From positions 88,634 to 152,633 of the forward strand of contig CALCBC010000015.1 of assembly GCA_937898525.1 (NCBI GenBank): 64,000 nucleotides of DNA, written 5' to 3'. This document shows positions 1 through 7,296 of this stretch, piece by piece. A program made the position numbers and the translations under genes. How positions within the stretch are numbered: position 1 is the first letter of the stretch; each line of letters starts with the position of its first letter. The notes under the pieces are model-generated. The model was not told the origin of the DNA. It ran no database searches and was given only the letters and a program-made list of their open reading frames with translations. Origin of the DNA: an uncultured Sphingomonadales bacterium. Lineage in GTDB: Bacteria > Pseudomonadota > Alphaproteobacteria > Sphingomonadales > Sphingomonadaceae.

Positions 1-238
1 CCAGCCGCCGCTGGCGTTCGACCTCAGCCATGCACCGCCGGGAAGCGTCGTCTACGACATCGTCACGCACCCCGTCGACACGCCGTTGCTGCAGGCTGCT
101 CGCGTCGCGGGTTTCGCGACCGTCGACGGCCTGGCGATGCTGATCGGCCAGGCGGCAGCCGCGTTCGAAAAGTTCTTCGGGCGACCGCCGCCGCGCGAGG
201 ACGGCGACCGCGAGCTGCGCACCCGGCTGGGTGGATGA
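1..238 (+). CDS. aroE: Shikimate dehydrogenase, C-terminal part (5' end outside window)
   Basis: About 78 codons are open from the window edge to a TGA at 236-238. The peptide carries the typical AroE C-terminus: VYDIVTHPVDTPLL, then a G-x-x-x-V-D-G-L-x-MLIGQAAAAFEKFFG helix. AroE reduces 3-dehydroshikimate to shikimate with NADPH in chorismate synthesis. The catalytic Lys and Asp are upstream of the window. The stop overlaps the coaE start in an ATGA, so the two genes are probably translationally coupled. The aroE-coaE-dnaQ order is familiar in sphingomonads. Confidence 0.9.
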   Translation, partial: QPPLAFDLSHAPPGSVVYDIVTHPVDTPLLQAARVAGFATVDGLAMLIGQAAAAFEKFFGRPPPREDGDRELRTRLGG

Positions 239-882
239 GCGGCCGGCCCGGCAAGCCTGACCGAGAGCGGCCCTTCGTACTCGGGCTAACCGGCTCGATC
301 GGCATGGGCAAGTCGGCCGTGGCGGGGATGTTCGAGGCGCGCGGAGTCCCGGTGTTCGACGCCGACGCTGAAGTCCGACGGATGCAGGGGCCGGGCGGCG
401 AGCTGGTCGAGGCGATCGAACGCGCCTTTCCGGGTACGACCGGGCCCGGGGGAGTCGACCGCCAGGCGCTCGGTGCGCGGATCTTCGGCGACGCTGCGTC
501 CCTCGGACGGCTGGAAGCGATCGTTCACCCGGCGGTGCGGGTGGCGCGCACCGGCTTCCTGCGGCGGCATGCCGACCAGCCACTGGTTGTGTTCGACATC
601 CCGCTGCTGTTCGAGAAGGGCGGCGTGGACGAAGTCGACGCGGTGCTGGTGGTCTCGGCCCCACCCGAGGTCCAGCGCGCCCGTGTGCTCGCACGGCCGG
701 GCATGACCGCCGAGCGGTTCGAGCGGGTGCTTGCCCTGCAGATGCCGGATGCGGAGAAACGGGCCCGCGCTGACTACGTGATCGATACCGGGACCCCGCT
801 TGCCGAGACCGACGCCGCGGTGGCGCGTCTGGTGGACAAGCTTCGCTCCGAGCCTTGTCAGCCGCGGAATCGCAACCAATAG
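235..882 (+). CDS. coaE: Dephospho-CoA kinase
   Basis: A 215-residue protein with the P-loop GSIGMGKS at residues 20-27. It also has the CoaE signatures FDADAEVRR and VVFDIPLLFE. CoaE phosphorylates the 3'-hydroxyl of dephospho-CoA with ATP, the last step of coenzyme A synthesis, in the cytoplasm. The start overlaps the aroE stop (ATGA). It adds about 12 residues before the usual LGLTGSIG start of the family, so a slightly later start cannot be excluded. Length is normal for the family (about 200 residues). Confidence 0.95.
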   Translation: MSGRPGKPDRERPFVLGLTGSIGMGKSAVAGMFEARGVPVFDADAEVRRMQGPGGELVEAIERAFPGTTGPGGVDRQALGARIFGDAASLGRLEAIVHPAVRVARTGFLRRHADQPLVVFDIPLLFEKGGVDEVDAVLVVSAPPEVQRARVLARPGMTAERFERVLALQMPDAEKRARADYVIDTGTPLAETDAAVARLVDKLRSEPCQPRNRNQ

Positions 883-890
883 TCGTGGCG

Positions 891-1574
891 ATGCGGGAAA
901 TCGTGTTCGACACCGAGACCACCGGCCTCGATCCCGCCTCCGGTGACCGTCTCGTCGAGATCGGCTGTATCGAGCTGGTCAACCGCGTGCCGACCGGGCG
1001 CACGTTCCACGCCTATTTCAATCCGGGGCGGCCGATGCCGCTCGAGGCCGAGCGGGTTCACGGCCTCAGCGACGCGTTCCTCGCCGACAAGAAACGGTTC
1101 GAGGAGCATGCCTTCGAGCTGCTCGACTTTCTCGGCGATGCCCCGCTCGTTGCGCACAACGCCCAGTTCGACTTCGGCTTCCTCAACTGGGAGCTCGGGG
1201 CCTGCGGGCACCCGCAGATCGAACTCGAGCGGATGATCGACACGCTGGTGCTCGCGCGGCGCCGCCATCCGGGAGCCAAACATTCACTCGACGCGCTGTG
1301 CACGCGCTACGGGATCGACCGTAGCCACCGTGTCAAGCACGGAGCGCTGCTCGATGCCGAGCTGCTCGCGCAGGTCTACGTCGAACTGACCGGCGGCCGG
1401 CAGATCGGACTCGAGCTCGCTGCCGCGCCGGTGACCGCCTCGGTCACGATCGCAGCGTTCCAGCCGCGCCGTCGCGAGTTCCGTCCGCCGCGGCCGCATT
1501 CGGCAAGTCCCGAGGAATTGATGCGGCACAAAGCCTTTATCGAATCGTTTGACTCATCACTCTGGGCGCGTTGA
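891..1574 (+). CDS. dnaQ: DNA polymerase III epsilon subunit (3'-5' proofreading exonuclease)
   Basis: A 227-residue DEDDh exonuclease. Exo I is DTETTG at residues 7-12, Exo II is HNAQFDFGFL, and Exo III has the H-x-x-KHGALLDAELLA pattern. The C-terminal tail should bind the polymerase alpha subunit. I chose ATG 891 because the family usually begins MREIVFDTETTG. An in-frame GTG at 885 and a TTG at 855 are possible but would extend or overlap coaE. No strong ribosome-binding site is visible. The gene follows coaE by 8 bases and is probably co-transcribed with it. Confidence 0.93.
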   Translation: MREIVFDTETTGLDPASGDRLVEIGCIELVNRVPTGRTFHAYFNPGRPMPLEAERVHGLSDAFLADKKRFEEHAFELLDFLGDAPLVAHNAQFDFGFLNWELGACGHPQIELERMIDTLVLARRRHPGAKHSLDALCTRYGIDRSHRVKHGALLDAELLAQVYVELTGGRQIGLELAAAPVTASVTIAAFQPRRREFRPPRPHSASPEELMRHKAFIESFDSSLWAR

Positions 1575-1628
1575 AACTCGGGATCGGCGCCCGGGGTGCG
1601 CAAGTGACTCGAAGGAGGACCCCCGCCC

Positions 1629-2195
1629 ATGGAAATTCGCGTTTCGGGCCACCAGATCGATACCGGCTCCGCTCTTCAGGAACACGCGACCCAGCGGCTC
1701 GATGCGATCACCGAAAAATACTTCAGTCGGGCGCTGTCGTCGGCGGTGACGTTCGGCAAGGGGCCGGCCGGCGCGTTCACCTGCGACATCGTGCTGCACG
1801 TCAACCAGGGCCTGATTCTCAAGAGCCACGGGCAGGCGCAGGACGCGCACCAGGCGTTCGAACAGGCGGCCGAGCGGGTCGAGAAGCAGCTCCGGCGCTA
1901 CAAGCGCCGTCTCAAGGACCGCCACGAGCAGGCTGAGCACGCCATGCGGCAGGAGGAGGCGGCTTATACGGTCTTTGCTGCCGACGAGTCGGACGAGGAA
2001 GTCGTCTCCGACGCTCCGCCGATCATCGCCGAGACCCGGACCGACATTCCGGTGGTCAGCGTATCGGATGCCGTAATGCTGCTGGATTTGCGGCATACCA
2101 ACGCGCTGTTCTTCAAAAACGCTGGAACCGGAATGCATAATATGGTTTACCGCCGCGCCGACGGGTCGATCGGATGGGTCGAGCCTTCCTCTTAG
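1629..2195 (+). CDS. hpf: Ribosome hibernation-promoting factor, long form
   Basis: A 188-residue two-domain protein. The N-terminal S30AE/YfiA domain (about 1-100) binds the 30S decoding region. A linker follows, and the C-terminal dimerisation domain (about 130-188) carries DIPVVSVSDAVMLLDLRHTN and GWVEP. Long HPF makes 100S ribosome dimers in non-growing cells. A strong ribosome-binding site, GAAGGAGGA, lies just upstream of ATG 1629. The next gene is ptsN, an arrangement known from many proteobacteria, although the usual upstream rpoN is absent here. Confidence 0.93.
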   Translation: MEIRVSGHQIDTGSALQEHATQRLDAITEKYFSRALSSAVTFGKGPAGAFTCDIVLHVNQGLILKSHGQAQDAHQAFEQAAERVEKQLRRYKRRLKDRHEQAEHAMRQEEAAYTVFAADESDEEVVSDAPPIIAETRTDIPVVSVSDAVMLLDLRHTNALFFKNAGTGMHNMVYRRADGSIGWVEPSS

Positions 2196-2329
2196 GCGGG
2201 GATTCCCCGGTCGTGGAATTGACCGCCGCTGACGACGTTATCAACTCCTTGATGATTCAACTGGCAGGGTAATTCCCGTTGCCCCGCGCCAATCGATCAC
2301 GAGTGAGCAAGACCGAGAAAACGAGCACG

Positions 2330-2791
2330 ATGAGTCCCTTGTATTCGATCAGGCCGGAATCGGTCGCGATCATCGATGAAGCCGAGAAGCCGGAAATCCT
2401 CCAGCGACTCAGCCAGCTTTTCGCGGACAGCTGGAATCTCGATGCCGGCCAGGTGCTCGAGCAGCTGGAGGAGCGCGAGCGCCTTGGCAGCACGGGTTTC
2501 GGTCGCGGGGTGGCGATCCCGCATGCCCGCATCGCCGGGCTCTCGCGCCCGGTCGCGGCGCTGATCAAGCTGCGCCAGCCGGCGGACTTCGCCGCGGCCG
2601 ACGGGCTGCCTGTCGATATCGTGTTCGGCCTGCTTTCGCCCGAGAACAGCGGAGCCACGCATCTCCATGCTCTGGCCGCGATCTCGCGCCTGATGCGCGA
2701 CGAGCGCGTGCACGACGCGCTGAGCGAGGCGCCCGACGAGGAGGCAATCTACGGCCTGCTGACCAACGCGGCAGACCGCTACGCGGCCTGA
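2330..2791 (+). CDS. ptsN: Nitrogen-type PTS regulatory protein EIIA-Ntr
   Basis: A 153-residue PTS EIIA-2 domain protein. The phosphorylated His is His65 in GVAIPHARI. In the nitrogen PTS, phosphate passes from PtsP through NPr to PtsN, which regulates partner proteins rather than importing sugar. I chose ATG 2330. A longer frame back to TTG 2279 would add a basic stretch not seen in the family. Bases 2196-2329 between hpf and ptsN hold no gene. The hpf-ptsN pairing is conserved in proteobacteria. Confidence 0.9.
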   Translation: MSPLYSIRPESVAIIDEAEKPEILQRLSQLFADSWNLDAGQVLEQLEERERLGSTGFGRGVAIPHARIAGLSRPVAALIKLRQPADFAAADGLPVDIVFGLLSPENSGATHLHALAAISRLMRDERVHDALSEAPDEEAIYGLLTNAADRYAA

Positions 2792-2798
2792 GCCCGCC

Positions 2799-3260
2799 AT
2801 GGACGGCGGGCCGAATGGGGCTTCGGTCCACTATCGCGCGCTCGAGGCCCTCTACGCCTCGGCGCCCGTCAACGCCCTGTTCGAATCCCGGCTCGAGATC
2901 GTCGACGAAGGCCACGCGCGGATCCGGTTCCTGGTCGACGAGCGGTTCCACCACGCGGCCGGCGCGGCGCACGGCACGATCTACTTCAAGATGCTCGACG
3001 ACGCGGCGTTCTACGCCGCGAACTCGATGGTCACCGACCGCTTCCTGCTGACCACCGCGTTCAACCTCCACTTCACCCGGCCGATCCGCACCGGCGAGGT
3101 CATCGCCGAGGGGCGCTGGATCAGCGGCCGCCGGCGCGTGTTCATCGCCGAATCGCATCTCGTCGATTCCGATGGGGAAGAGATCGGCCGGGGCACCGGC
3201 ACCTTCATGCGTTCGCACATCGCACTGTCCGGCCTCGCCGGATACCGCGTTCCGGAGTGA
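2799..3260 (+). CDS. PaaI/YigI-type hotdog-fold thioesterase
   Basis: A 153-residue hotdog protein. The core helix region has FHHAAGAAHGTIYFKMLDDA, followed by the FNLHFTRPIRTGEVIAEG and GRGTGTFMRS strands typical of the 4HBT/PaaI superfamily. Members hydrolyse acyl-CoA thioesters, but the substrate cannot be read from the sequence. The gene starts 7 bases after ptsN and is followed 7 bases later by a DUF1491 gene, so it probably sits in the same transcript. Confidence 0.8.
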   Translation: MDGGPNGASVHYRALEALYASAPVNALFESRLEIVDEGHARIRFLVDERFHHAAGAAHGTIYFKMLDDAAFYAANSMVTDRFLLTTAFNLHFTRPIRTGEVIAEGRWISGRRRVFIAESHLVDSDGEEIGRGTGTFMRSHIALSGLAGYRVPE

Positions 3261-3267
3261 CCGCCGC

Positions 3268-3591
3268 GTGGATGCACGCCTGCCAGCGCATCTCGAGGTG
3301 GCCGGATTGATTCGCGCGGTCGAGGCCGCGGGCGGCTTCGCCACGGTCATCGCGAAGGGGGAGCGCGATGCCGGCACGCTGCTCGTGGTCTGCTGCGAGA
3401 ACGGCGCCAATGCCGTGGCCTACGAACGCATGCCGCAGCCCGACGGCACCCGCGCCTGGACCCTTTCACGCAAGCAGGACATGGAGAATCCTCAGGAATT
3501 CTGGGATTACTGCGACCGTCGAAGACGGCAGGACGAAGATCTCTGGATCGTCGAACTGGATGTCCCGAATGGGGAACGGTTCATCGCCTGA
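3268..3591 (+). CDS. DUF1491 family protein
   Basis: A 107-residue protein matching the alphaproteobacterial DUF1491 pattern: DARLPAHLEVAGLIR, then GGFATVIAKGERDAGTLLVVC, then Q-E-F-W-D-Y and D-x-D-L-W-I-V-E-L-D. The function is unknown. I chose GTG 3268, which has a GGAG about ten bases upstream and places DARLPAHLE at the N-terminus. Longer in-frame starts lie inside the thioesterase gene. It is likely co-transcribed with the upstream thioesterase. Confidence 0.75.
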   Translation: MDARLPAHLEVAGLIRAVEAAGGFATVIAKGERDAGTLLVVCCENGANAVAYERMPQPDGTRAWTLSRKQDMENPQEFWDYCDRRRRQDEDLWIVELDVPNGERFIA

Positions 3592-3604
3592 CGGGAACCG
3601 AGGG

Positions 3605-3632
3605 TTGACGTCCCTCCGCTGGCCGCTACAGG
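3605..3632 (+). promoter_or_regulatory. Candidate sigma70-type promoter
   Basis: TTGACG (3605-3610), a 16-base spacer, then TACAGG (3627-3632) lie in the 206-base gap between the DUF1491 gene and the SleB-type hydrolase. The -35 box is good and the -10 box is weak. A 7-base inverted repeat (3604-3610 with 3636-3642) brackets the site and could be an operator. No other gene is visible in the gap. Confidence 0.3.
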
Positions 3633-3797
3633 GCGCGTCAACTTTCCAGCAGCGCAGGTGATCGCACGCGGCCTTGTTCAGGTCGGCGAGACGCCGCGCG
3701 AGACGGGGAGTGGCCGGCAGGCCACCAGATGGGCCGCGCTTTCGAGCGACGGTCGCGGGCCTGTGTCGGGGCACTCACCGCCCTGAGTTCGGGATCA

Positions 3798-4433
3798 ATG
3801 TCGAGGACGGTGAAAGCCGGGGCGATTGCCTCGGCCGTGTTGTGTTGTGTTACCCTGCTGGGCGTTCAGGCTTCAGGCGCCCTTGCCGAGACCGGTCCTG
3901 CGATCGAGCCGCTCCCGCCGGCACCGGTCGAACTCCAGGCCGATGGCGATGCGCTGCCGCGCTTCTATTCCGAGGAAGTGGTCCAACCGCTTCCCGAAAC
4001 TCCAGAAACCGAGGCCGAATCGCTCGCCGCGCTGGTCGAGGCGATGCCGGCCGATGCGCCGATGTCGCGCGACCTCATGTGTCTCGCCCAGGCAATCTAC
4101 TTCGAGGCTCGCGGCGAGCCGCTCGACGGACAGCTCGCGGTCGGCGCGGTCATCGTCAACCGGACGAACTCCGAGCAATACCCAGGCGATTACTGCTCGG
4201 TGGTGACCCAGCCGGGGCAGTTCTCCTTCGTGCGGCGCGGCCGAATCCCTTCTCCTGACGAAAACTCGCTCGCATGGGCTCGCGCCAAGGCGGTGGCCCA
4301 GATCGCCCACCAGGAGCTGTGGGACAGTCCCGCCGGCGACGCGCTGTTCTTCCACGCACGCTACGTCCGTCCGGGCTGGGCGCGCCGCAAGGCGGCCGTC
4401 GCGACCATCGACTCGCACGTCTTCTATCGCTGA
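3798..4433 (+). CDS. Cell wall hydrolase, SleB/Hydrolase_2 family
   Basis: A 211-residue secreted protein. A signal peptide or anchor covers residues 1-31, a Pro/Glu-rich linker runs to about 90, and a SleB-type domain covers about 92-211. The signature CLAQAIYFEARGEP contains the predicted catalytic Glu103. GDALFFHARYVRPGW is the usual C-terminal motif. Such enzymes act on peptidoglycan as lytic transglycosylases or amidases in the periplasm. I chose ATG 3798 because it directly precedes the signal sequence. An in-frame ATG at 3729 would add an unlikely Arg-rich extension. Confidence 0.85.
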   Translation: MSRTVKAGAIASAVLCCVTLLGVQASGALAETGPAIEPLPPAPVELQADGDALPRFYSEEVVQPLPETPETEAESLAALVEAMPADAPMSRDLMCLAQAIYFEARGEPLDGQLAVGAVIVNRTNSEQYPGDYCSVVTQPGQFSFVRRGRIPSPDENSLAWARAKAVAQIAHQELWDSPAGDALFFHARYVRPGWARRKAAVATIDSHVFYR

Positions 4434-4450
4434 GTCAGTCCTGGGCGCCG

Positions 4451-5221
4451 TCAGGCCAGCTCGACCCAGACGGGGGCATGGTCGCTGGCCTTCTCGCGGC
4501 CGCGGTATTCCTTGTCGACGCCCGCGGCGACAAGCCGGTCGGCGCATTCGGGCGAGAGCAGCAGGTGATCGATGCGGAACCCGTGGTCGCGCTGCCAGGC
4601 GCCGGCCTGGTAGTCCCAGAAGGTCCACACGCCGCCGCGCGGATTGAGCGTGTCGATCGCGTCAGTCCAGCCGTCGTTGAGGATCCGCCTGTAGGCGTCA
4701 CGCGAGGCTGGCTGCATCAGTGCGTCGGCCGCCATTGCCTGGACCGACCAGACGTCCTTGTCCTCGGGGATGACGTTGAAGTCGCCGACGACCACGGTGG
4801 GGATCTCGAGCGCCAGCAGCTCCCTCAGGCGCATGCGCAGGCGCGCCATCCAGGCGATCTTGTAGTCGAACTTGGGGCCCGGGTGCGGATTGCCGTTGGG
4901 CAGGTAGAGGTTGACCACGCGGACGCCGTTCACGTCGGCCTCGATGAAGCGCGCCTGCTCGTCCTCGGGATCGCCCGGCAGGCCGCGCCCGGTCTCGACA
5001 GGTTCGACCCCGTCGGCGAGGATCGCGACGCCGTTGAAGCCCTTCTGCCCGTGCCAGATCGGGCTGTAGCCGATTGTTTCGAACTCGGCGGCCGGAAAGC
5101 CGTCGTCCTGGGACTTGATCTCCTGCAGGCAAGCCACTGTCGGCCGCGTTTCCTGCAGCCACTCGAGCAGGCGCGGGAGGCGCGCCTTGACGCCGTTGAT
5201 GTTGAAGCTGGCGATCCGCAC
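4451..5221 (-). CDS. xth: Exodeoxyribonuclease III
   Basis: A 256-residue EEP-fold nuclease beginning MRIASFNINGVKARL. Metal-binding Glu34 lies in CLQEIKSQ. GDFNVIPEDKDV and the C-terminal SDHAPVWVEL (catalytic His) are present. Xth is the AP endonuclease and 3'-5' exonuclease of base-excision repair. It converges with the SleB-type gene (17 bases between the stops) and lies just downstream of erpA on the same strand, so it may be read from the erpA transcript. Confidence 0.95.
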   Translation of the reverse strand: MRIASFNINGVKARLPRLLEWLQETRPTVACLQEIKSQDDGFPAAEFETIGYSPIWHGQKGFNGVAILADGVEPVETGRGLPGDPEDEQARFIEADVNGVRVVNLYLPNGNPHPGPKFDYKIAWMARLRMRLRELLALEIPTVVVGDFNVIPEDKDVWSVQAMAADALMQPASRDAYRRILNDGWTDAIDTLNPRGGVWTFWDYQAGAWQRDHGFRIDHLLLSPECADRLVAAGVDKEYRGREKASDHAPVWVELA

Positions 5222-5231
5222 GGGGGGCAGT

Positions 5232-5561
5232 CTAGATGCCGAAGCTCGATCCGCAACCGCAACCGGCCGCCGCCTGCGGATTCTCCACCCTGAACGCCGC
5301 TCCGCCGAGCGATTCGACGAAATCCACGGTGCTCCCCGCCACGAGCTCGAGGCTCACCGGATCGACCACCAGCCGCACGCCGGCGGTTTCGCTGACCGTA
5401 TCGTCGGCTTCGGGCGCGTCGGCGAGATCGAATCGGTACTGGAATCCCGAGCAGCCGCCGCCTTCGACCGCCAGCCGCAGGATCGCGGGCCTGCCCTGCT
5501 TGCGGGCGATCGCCTGCACGCGGTCGGCGGCAGCCTGGGTCAGGGTCAGCGGTTCGGCCAT
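5232..5561 (-). CDS. erpA: Iron-sulfur cluster insertion protein ErpA (A-type carrier)
   Basis: A 109-residue HesB/IscA-fold protein with the three conserved cysteines, in GGGCSGFQY and the C-terminal GCGCGSSFGI. A-type carriers pass Fe-S clusters from the assembly machinery to apo-proteins. I chose ATG 5561 (MAEPLTLTQAA). A longer frame to 5615 would overlap the CBS gene. It lies 10 bases upstream of xth. A second A-type carrier is in the suf operon at 32067, so this one is probably the general carrier. Confidence 0.9.
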   Translation of the reverse strand: MAEPLTLTQAAADRVQAIARKQGRPAILRLAVEGGGCSGFQYRFDLADAPEADDTVSETAGVRLVVDPVSLELVAGSTVDFVESLGGAAFRVENPQAAAGCGCGSSFGI

Positions 5562-5592
5562 GCCGGCGATGTAGGGGGCGCGGCGCCCTGTC

Positions 5593-6021
5593 TCAAGCCG
5601 AGCGGATGTATTCACGCATCGCCTCGGCCTCGTGCTCGACGAGGTCGATGCGGTATTTGACCAGGTCGCCGATCGAGACGAACGCGATCAGGTCCCTTCC
5701 CTCGACCACCGGCAAATGCCGGATCCGCCGTCGGGTCATCAGTTCGAGTGCCTCGTTGACGCTGGTCGAGAGCCCCACGGTGATCGCGGGCGCGGTCATC
5801 ACGTCCCCAACGGAGAGCCCGAGCGCGCCGTCCCCGTGCTTGGCGATGCAGTAGAGCAGGTCCCTCTCCGAAAAGATTCCGGCGACCTTGCCGCGATCGA
5901 GCACGGGCAGCGCGCCGATGCGTTTCTCGGCCAGCAACTGCGCGGCCTCGCGCACCGTTTCCTGCGGCGAACAATGGATTATCGTCTGGTCGCGCCCGGC
6001 GACGATCCTGGCGATGGTCAT
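5593..6021 (-). CDS. CBS-domain pair protein
   Basis: A 142-residue protein made almost entirely of two CBS motifs (about 8-60 and 74-130). Examples are GALPVLDRGKVAGIFSERDL and RHLPVVEGRDLIAFVSIGDL. Stand-alone Bateman modules bind adenosyl ligands and regulate a partner, and the ligand is not visible here. The pattern is common in alphaproteobacteria beside erpA/xth. It is divergent from the small membrane protein at 6142. Confidence 0.85.
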   Translation of the reverse strand: MTIARIVAGRDQTIIHCSPQETVREAAQLLAEKRIGALPVLDRGKVAGIFSERDLLYCIAKHGDGALGLSVGDVMTAPAITVGLSTSVNEALELMTRRRIRHLPVVEGRDLIAFVSIGDLVKYRIDLVEHEAEAMREYIRSA

Positions 6022-6141
6022 CAGCGACTCTCCCCGTGTCGTGACGCCATTATGTCACGATTCGCCGATTCTGGCGAATTTGCCGCTCGCGCCGCGCGCT
6101 GGGACGTTGCCGAGGCGGGCCAGGATCGCCATGTGGGACCG

Positions 6142-6444
6142 ATGGCCCGCCGCTCCCCGCTCGACGATCCTCGCATCGCTGCCCATGCCTGGGCGCGCTA
6201 CAAGCGGCTGATGGTCTGGATGGCCGGGTTCACCGCGGCGGTAATCGTCGTCGCCCTCGGCCTGCTGTACCGCGAGTTCGGCGGCACTTCGCTGCACCTC
6301 TACATCGCCGCCGCGCTCGGCGTCGGGTTCGCGGTCATGCTGATGGCGGCGCTGATGGGGCTCGTGTTCCTGTCGAGCGGCACCGGGCACGACGAATCGG
6401 TCGACGACACGACGCGAACGGATCAGCCGGACGAGGGACCCTGA
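6142..6444 (+). CDS. Small two-helix inner-membrane protein, function unknown
   Basis: A 100-residue protein with N-terminal MARRSPLDDPRIAAHAW, two hydrophobic helices (about 25-46 and 53-78) and an acidic C-terminal tail. I recognise it as a conserved sphingomonad hypothetical without a known role. ATG 6142 is chosen from the typical N-terminus; an in-frame ATG at 6052 would add 30 residues. Its 3' end overlaps the convergent ferredoxin gene by 22 bases. Confidence 0.65.
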   Translation: MARRSPLDDPRIAAHAWARYKRLMVWMAGFTAAVIVVALGLLYREFGGTSLHLYIAAALGVGFAVMLMAALMGLVFLSSGTGHDESVDDTTRTDQPDEGP

Positions 6445-6800
6445 GGCCGCAGGCGGTAGTCCTCCACCGGGACGCCGCCGATCAGGTGCTCCTGGATGAT
6501 ACGCTCGAGCACCGGCTCGGTGCACGAGTGGTACCAGACGCCGTCGGGCCAGACGACCGCGATCGGTCCACCGACGCAGACCTGCAGGCAATCGGCCTTG
6601 GTCCGTTGCACGCCCCCGTGCGCGACGAGCCCGAGCTCGCGCAGCCGCCGCTTGAGGTACGCCCACGCCGCCTCGCCGGCTTCGCGCGAGCAGCAGCTCT
6701 GCTTTTCCGACATCGCGCAGAGGAAGATGTGGCGCCGGATCGCATCGCCCCCGATCTGCGTCAGCGCACGGCGGGCGAGGGCGATGGCGTCGGTGTTCAC
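6423..6800 (-). CDS. Thioredoxin-like (2Fe-2S) ferredoxin
   Basis: About 125 residues. Cysteines in FLCAMSEKQSCC and KADCLQVCVGGP match the thioredoxin-fold 2Fe-2S ferredoxins (Shethna/NuoE-like). GPIAVVWPDGVWYHSC is also typical. The protein is probably an electron carrier, but its partner is unknown. The start is uncertain: GTG 6800 avoids overlap with the upstream PopZ-like gene, whereas a TTG at 6845 would overlap it by 29 bases. It is the last gene of a run pcm, tolC, popZ-like, ferredoxin. Confidence 0.75.
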   Translation of the reverse strand: MNTDAIALARRALTQIGGDAIRRHIFLCAMSEKQSCCSREAGEAAWAYLKRRLRELGLVAHGGVQRTKADCLQVCVGGPIAVVWPDGVWYHSCTEPVLERIIQEHLIGGVPVEDYRLRPQGPSSG

Positions 6801-6816
6801 GGGATCGGCGACGGAC

Positions 6817-7284
6817 TCAGCCCTTCTTGCCGGCGATGCGGGCAATCTCGGCCTTGACCAGGCGCTCGACCATTTCAGGCAGGTTGCGATCGAGCCACTC
6901 GGCCAGCATTGGCCGCAGCAGGTCGCGTGTCAGGCCTTCGAGCGAGGTCTCGCCCGAGCGGACGATCTGCGGTGGGGCGCTGGGCTCGGCCATCATCGCC
7001 AGCGCCGCCAGCGATTCGCGCATCGAGCGGGCGGCCGTTTCGGTGGTCAACCCGCTGTCGGCTTCGCCGCCGTCGACGAGTTCCCCGGCCTCGCTGAGCT
7101 CGAGCACTTCGTCCTCGTCGAGCGCGTTGCCGTCGTGATCGGTCGGCTTGCCCGGAGTGAGCGGGATGCCCGCGCTCTCGCGCCGGCGCCTCTCGGCCTT
7201 CTGCGCCTCGCGGTTGTCGCGCGCGATGACCTTCTTGATCGATTCGAGGATTTCCTCGACCGTGGGTTCGCCTTCGTGCCGCAT
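6817..7284 (-). CDS. PopZ-like pole-organising protein (DUF2497)
   Basis: A 155-residue protein with the two PopZ/DUF2497 blocks. The N-terminal helix is EPTVEEILESIKKVIARDN. The C-terminal oligomerisation region is LEGLTRDLLRPMLAEWLDRN followed by LPEMVERLVKAEI. An acidic disordered middle (about 50-100) separates them. In Caulobacter PopZ forms a polar matrix that anchors ParB and cell-cycle regulators. The gene follows tolC by 12 bases, the arrangement usual in sphingomonads, and is probably in its operon. Confidence 0.85.
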   Translation of the reverse strand: MRHEGEPTVEEILESIKKVIARDNREAQKAERRRRESAGIPLTPGKPTDHDGNALDEDEVLELSEAGELVDGGEADSGLTTETAARSMRESLAALAMMAEPSAPPQIVRSGETSLEGLTRDLLRPMLAEWLDRNLPEMVERLVKAEIARIAGKKG

Positions 7285-7296
7285 CGTTCCCTGCCG

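Noticed and set aside
4274..5293. Plus-strand frame of over 300 codons opposite xth
   Set aside because: The other strand encodes a complete, recognisable exonuclease III; this frame is its shadow.
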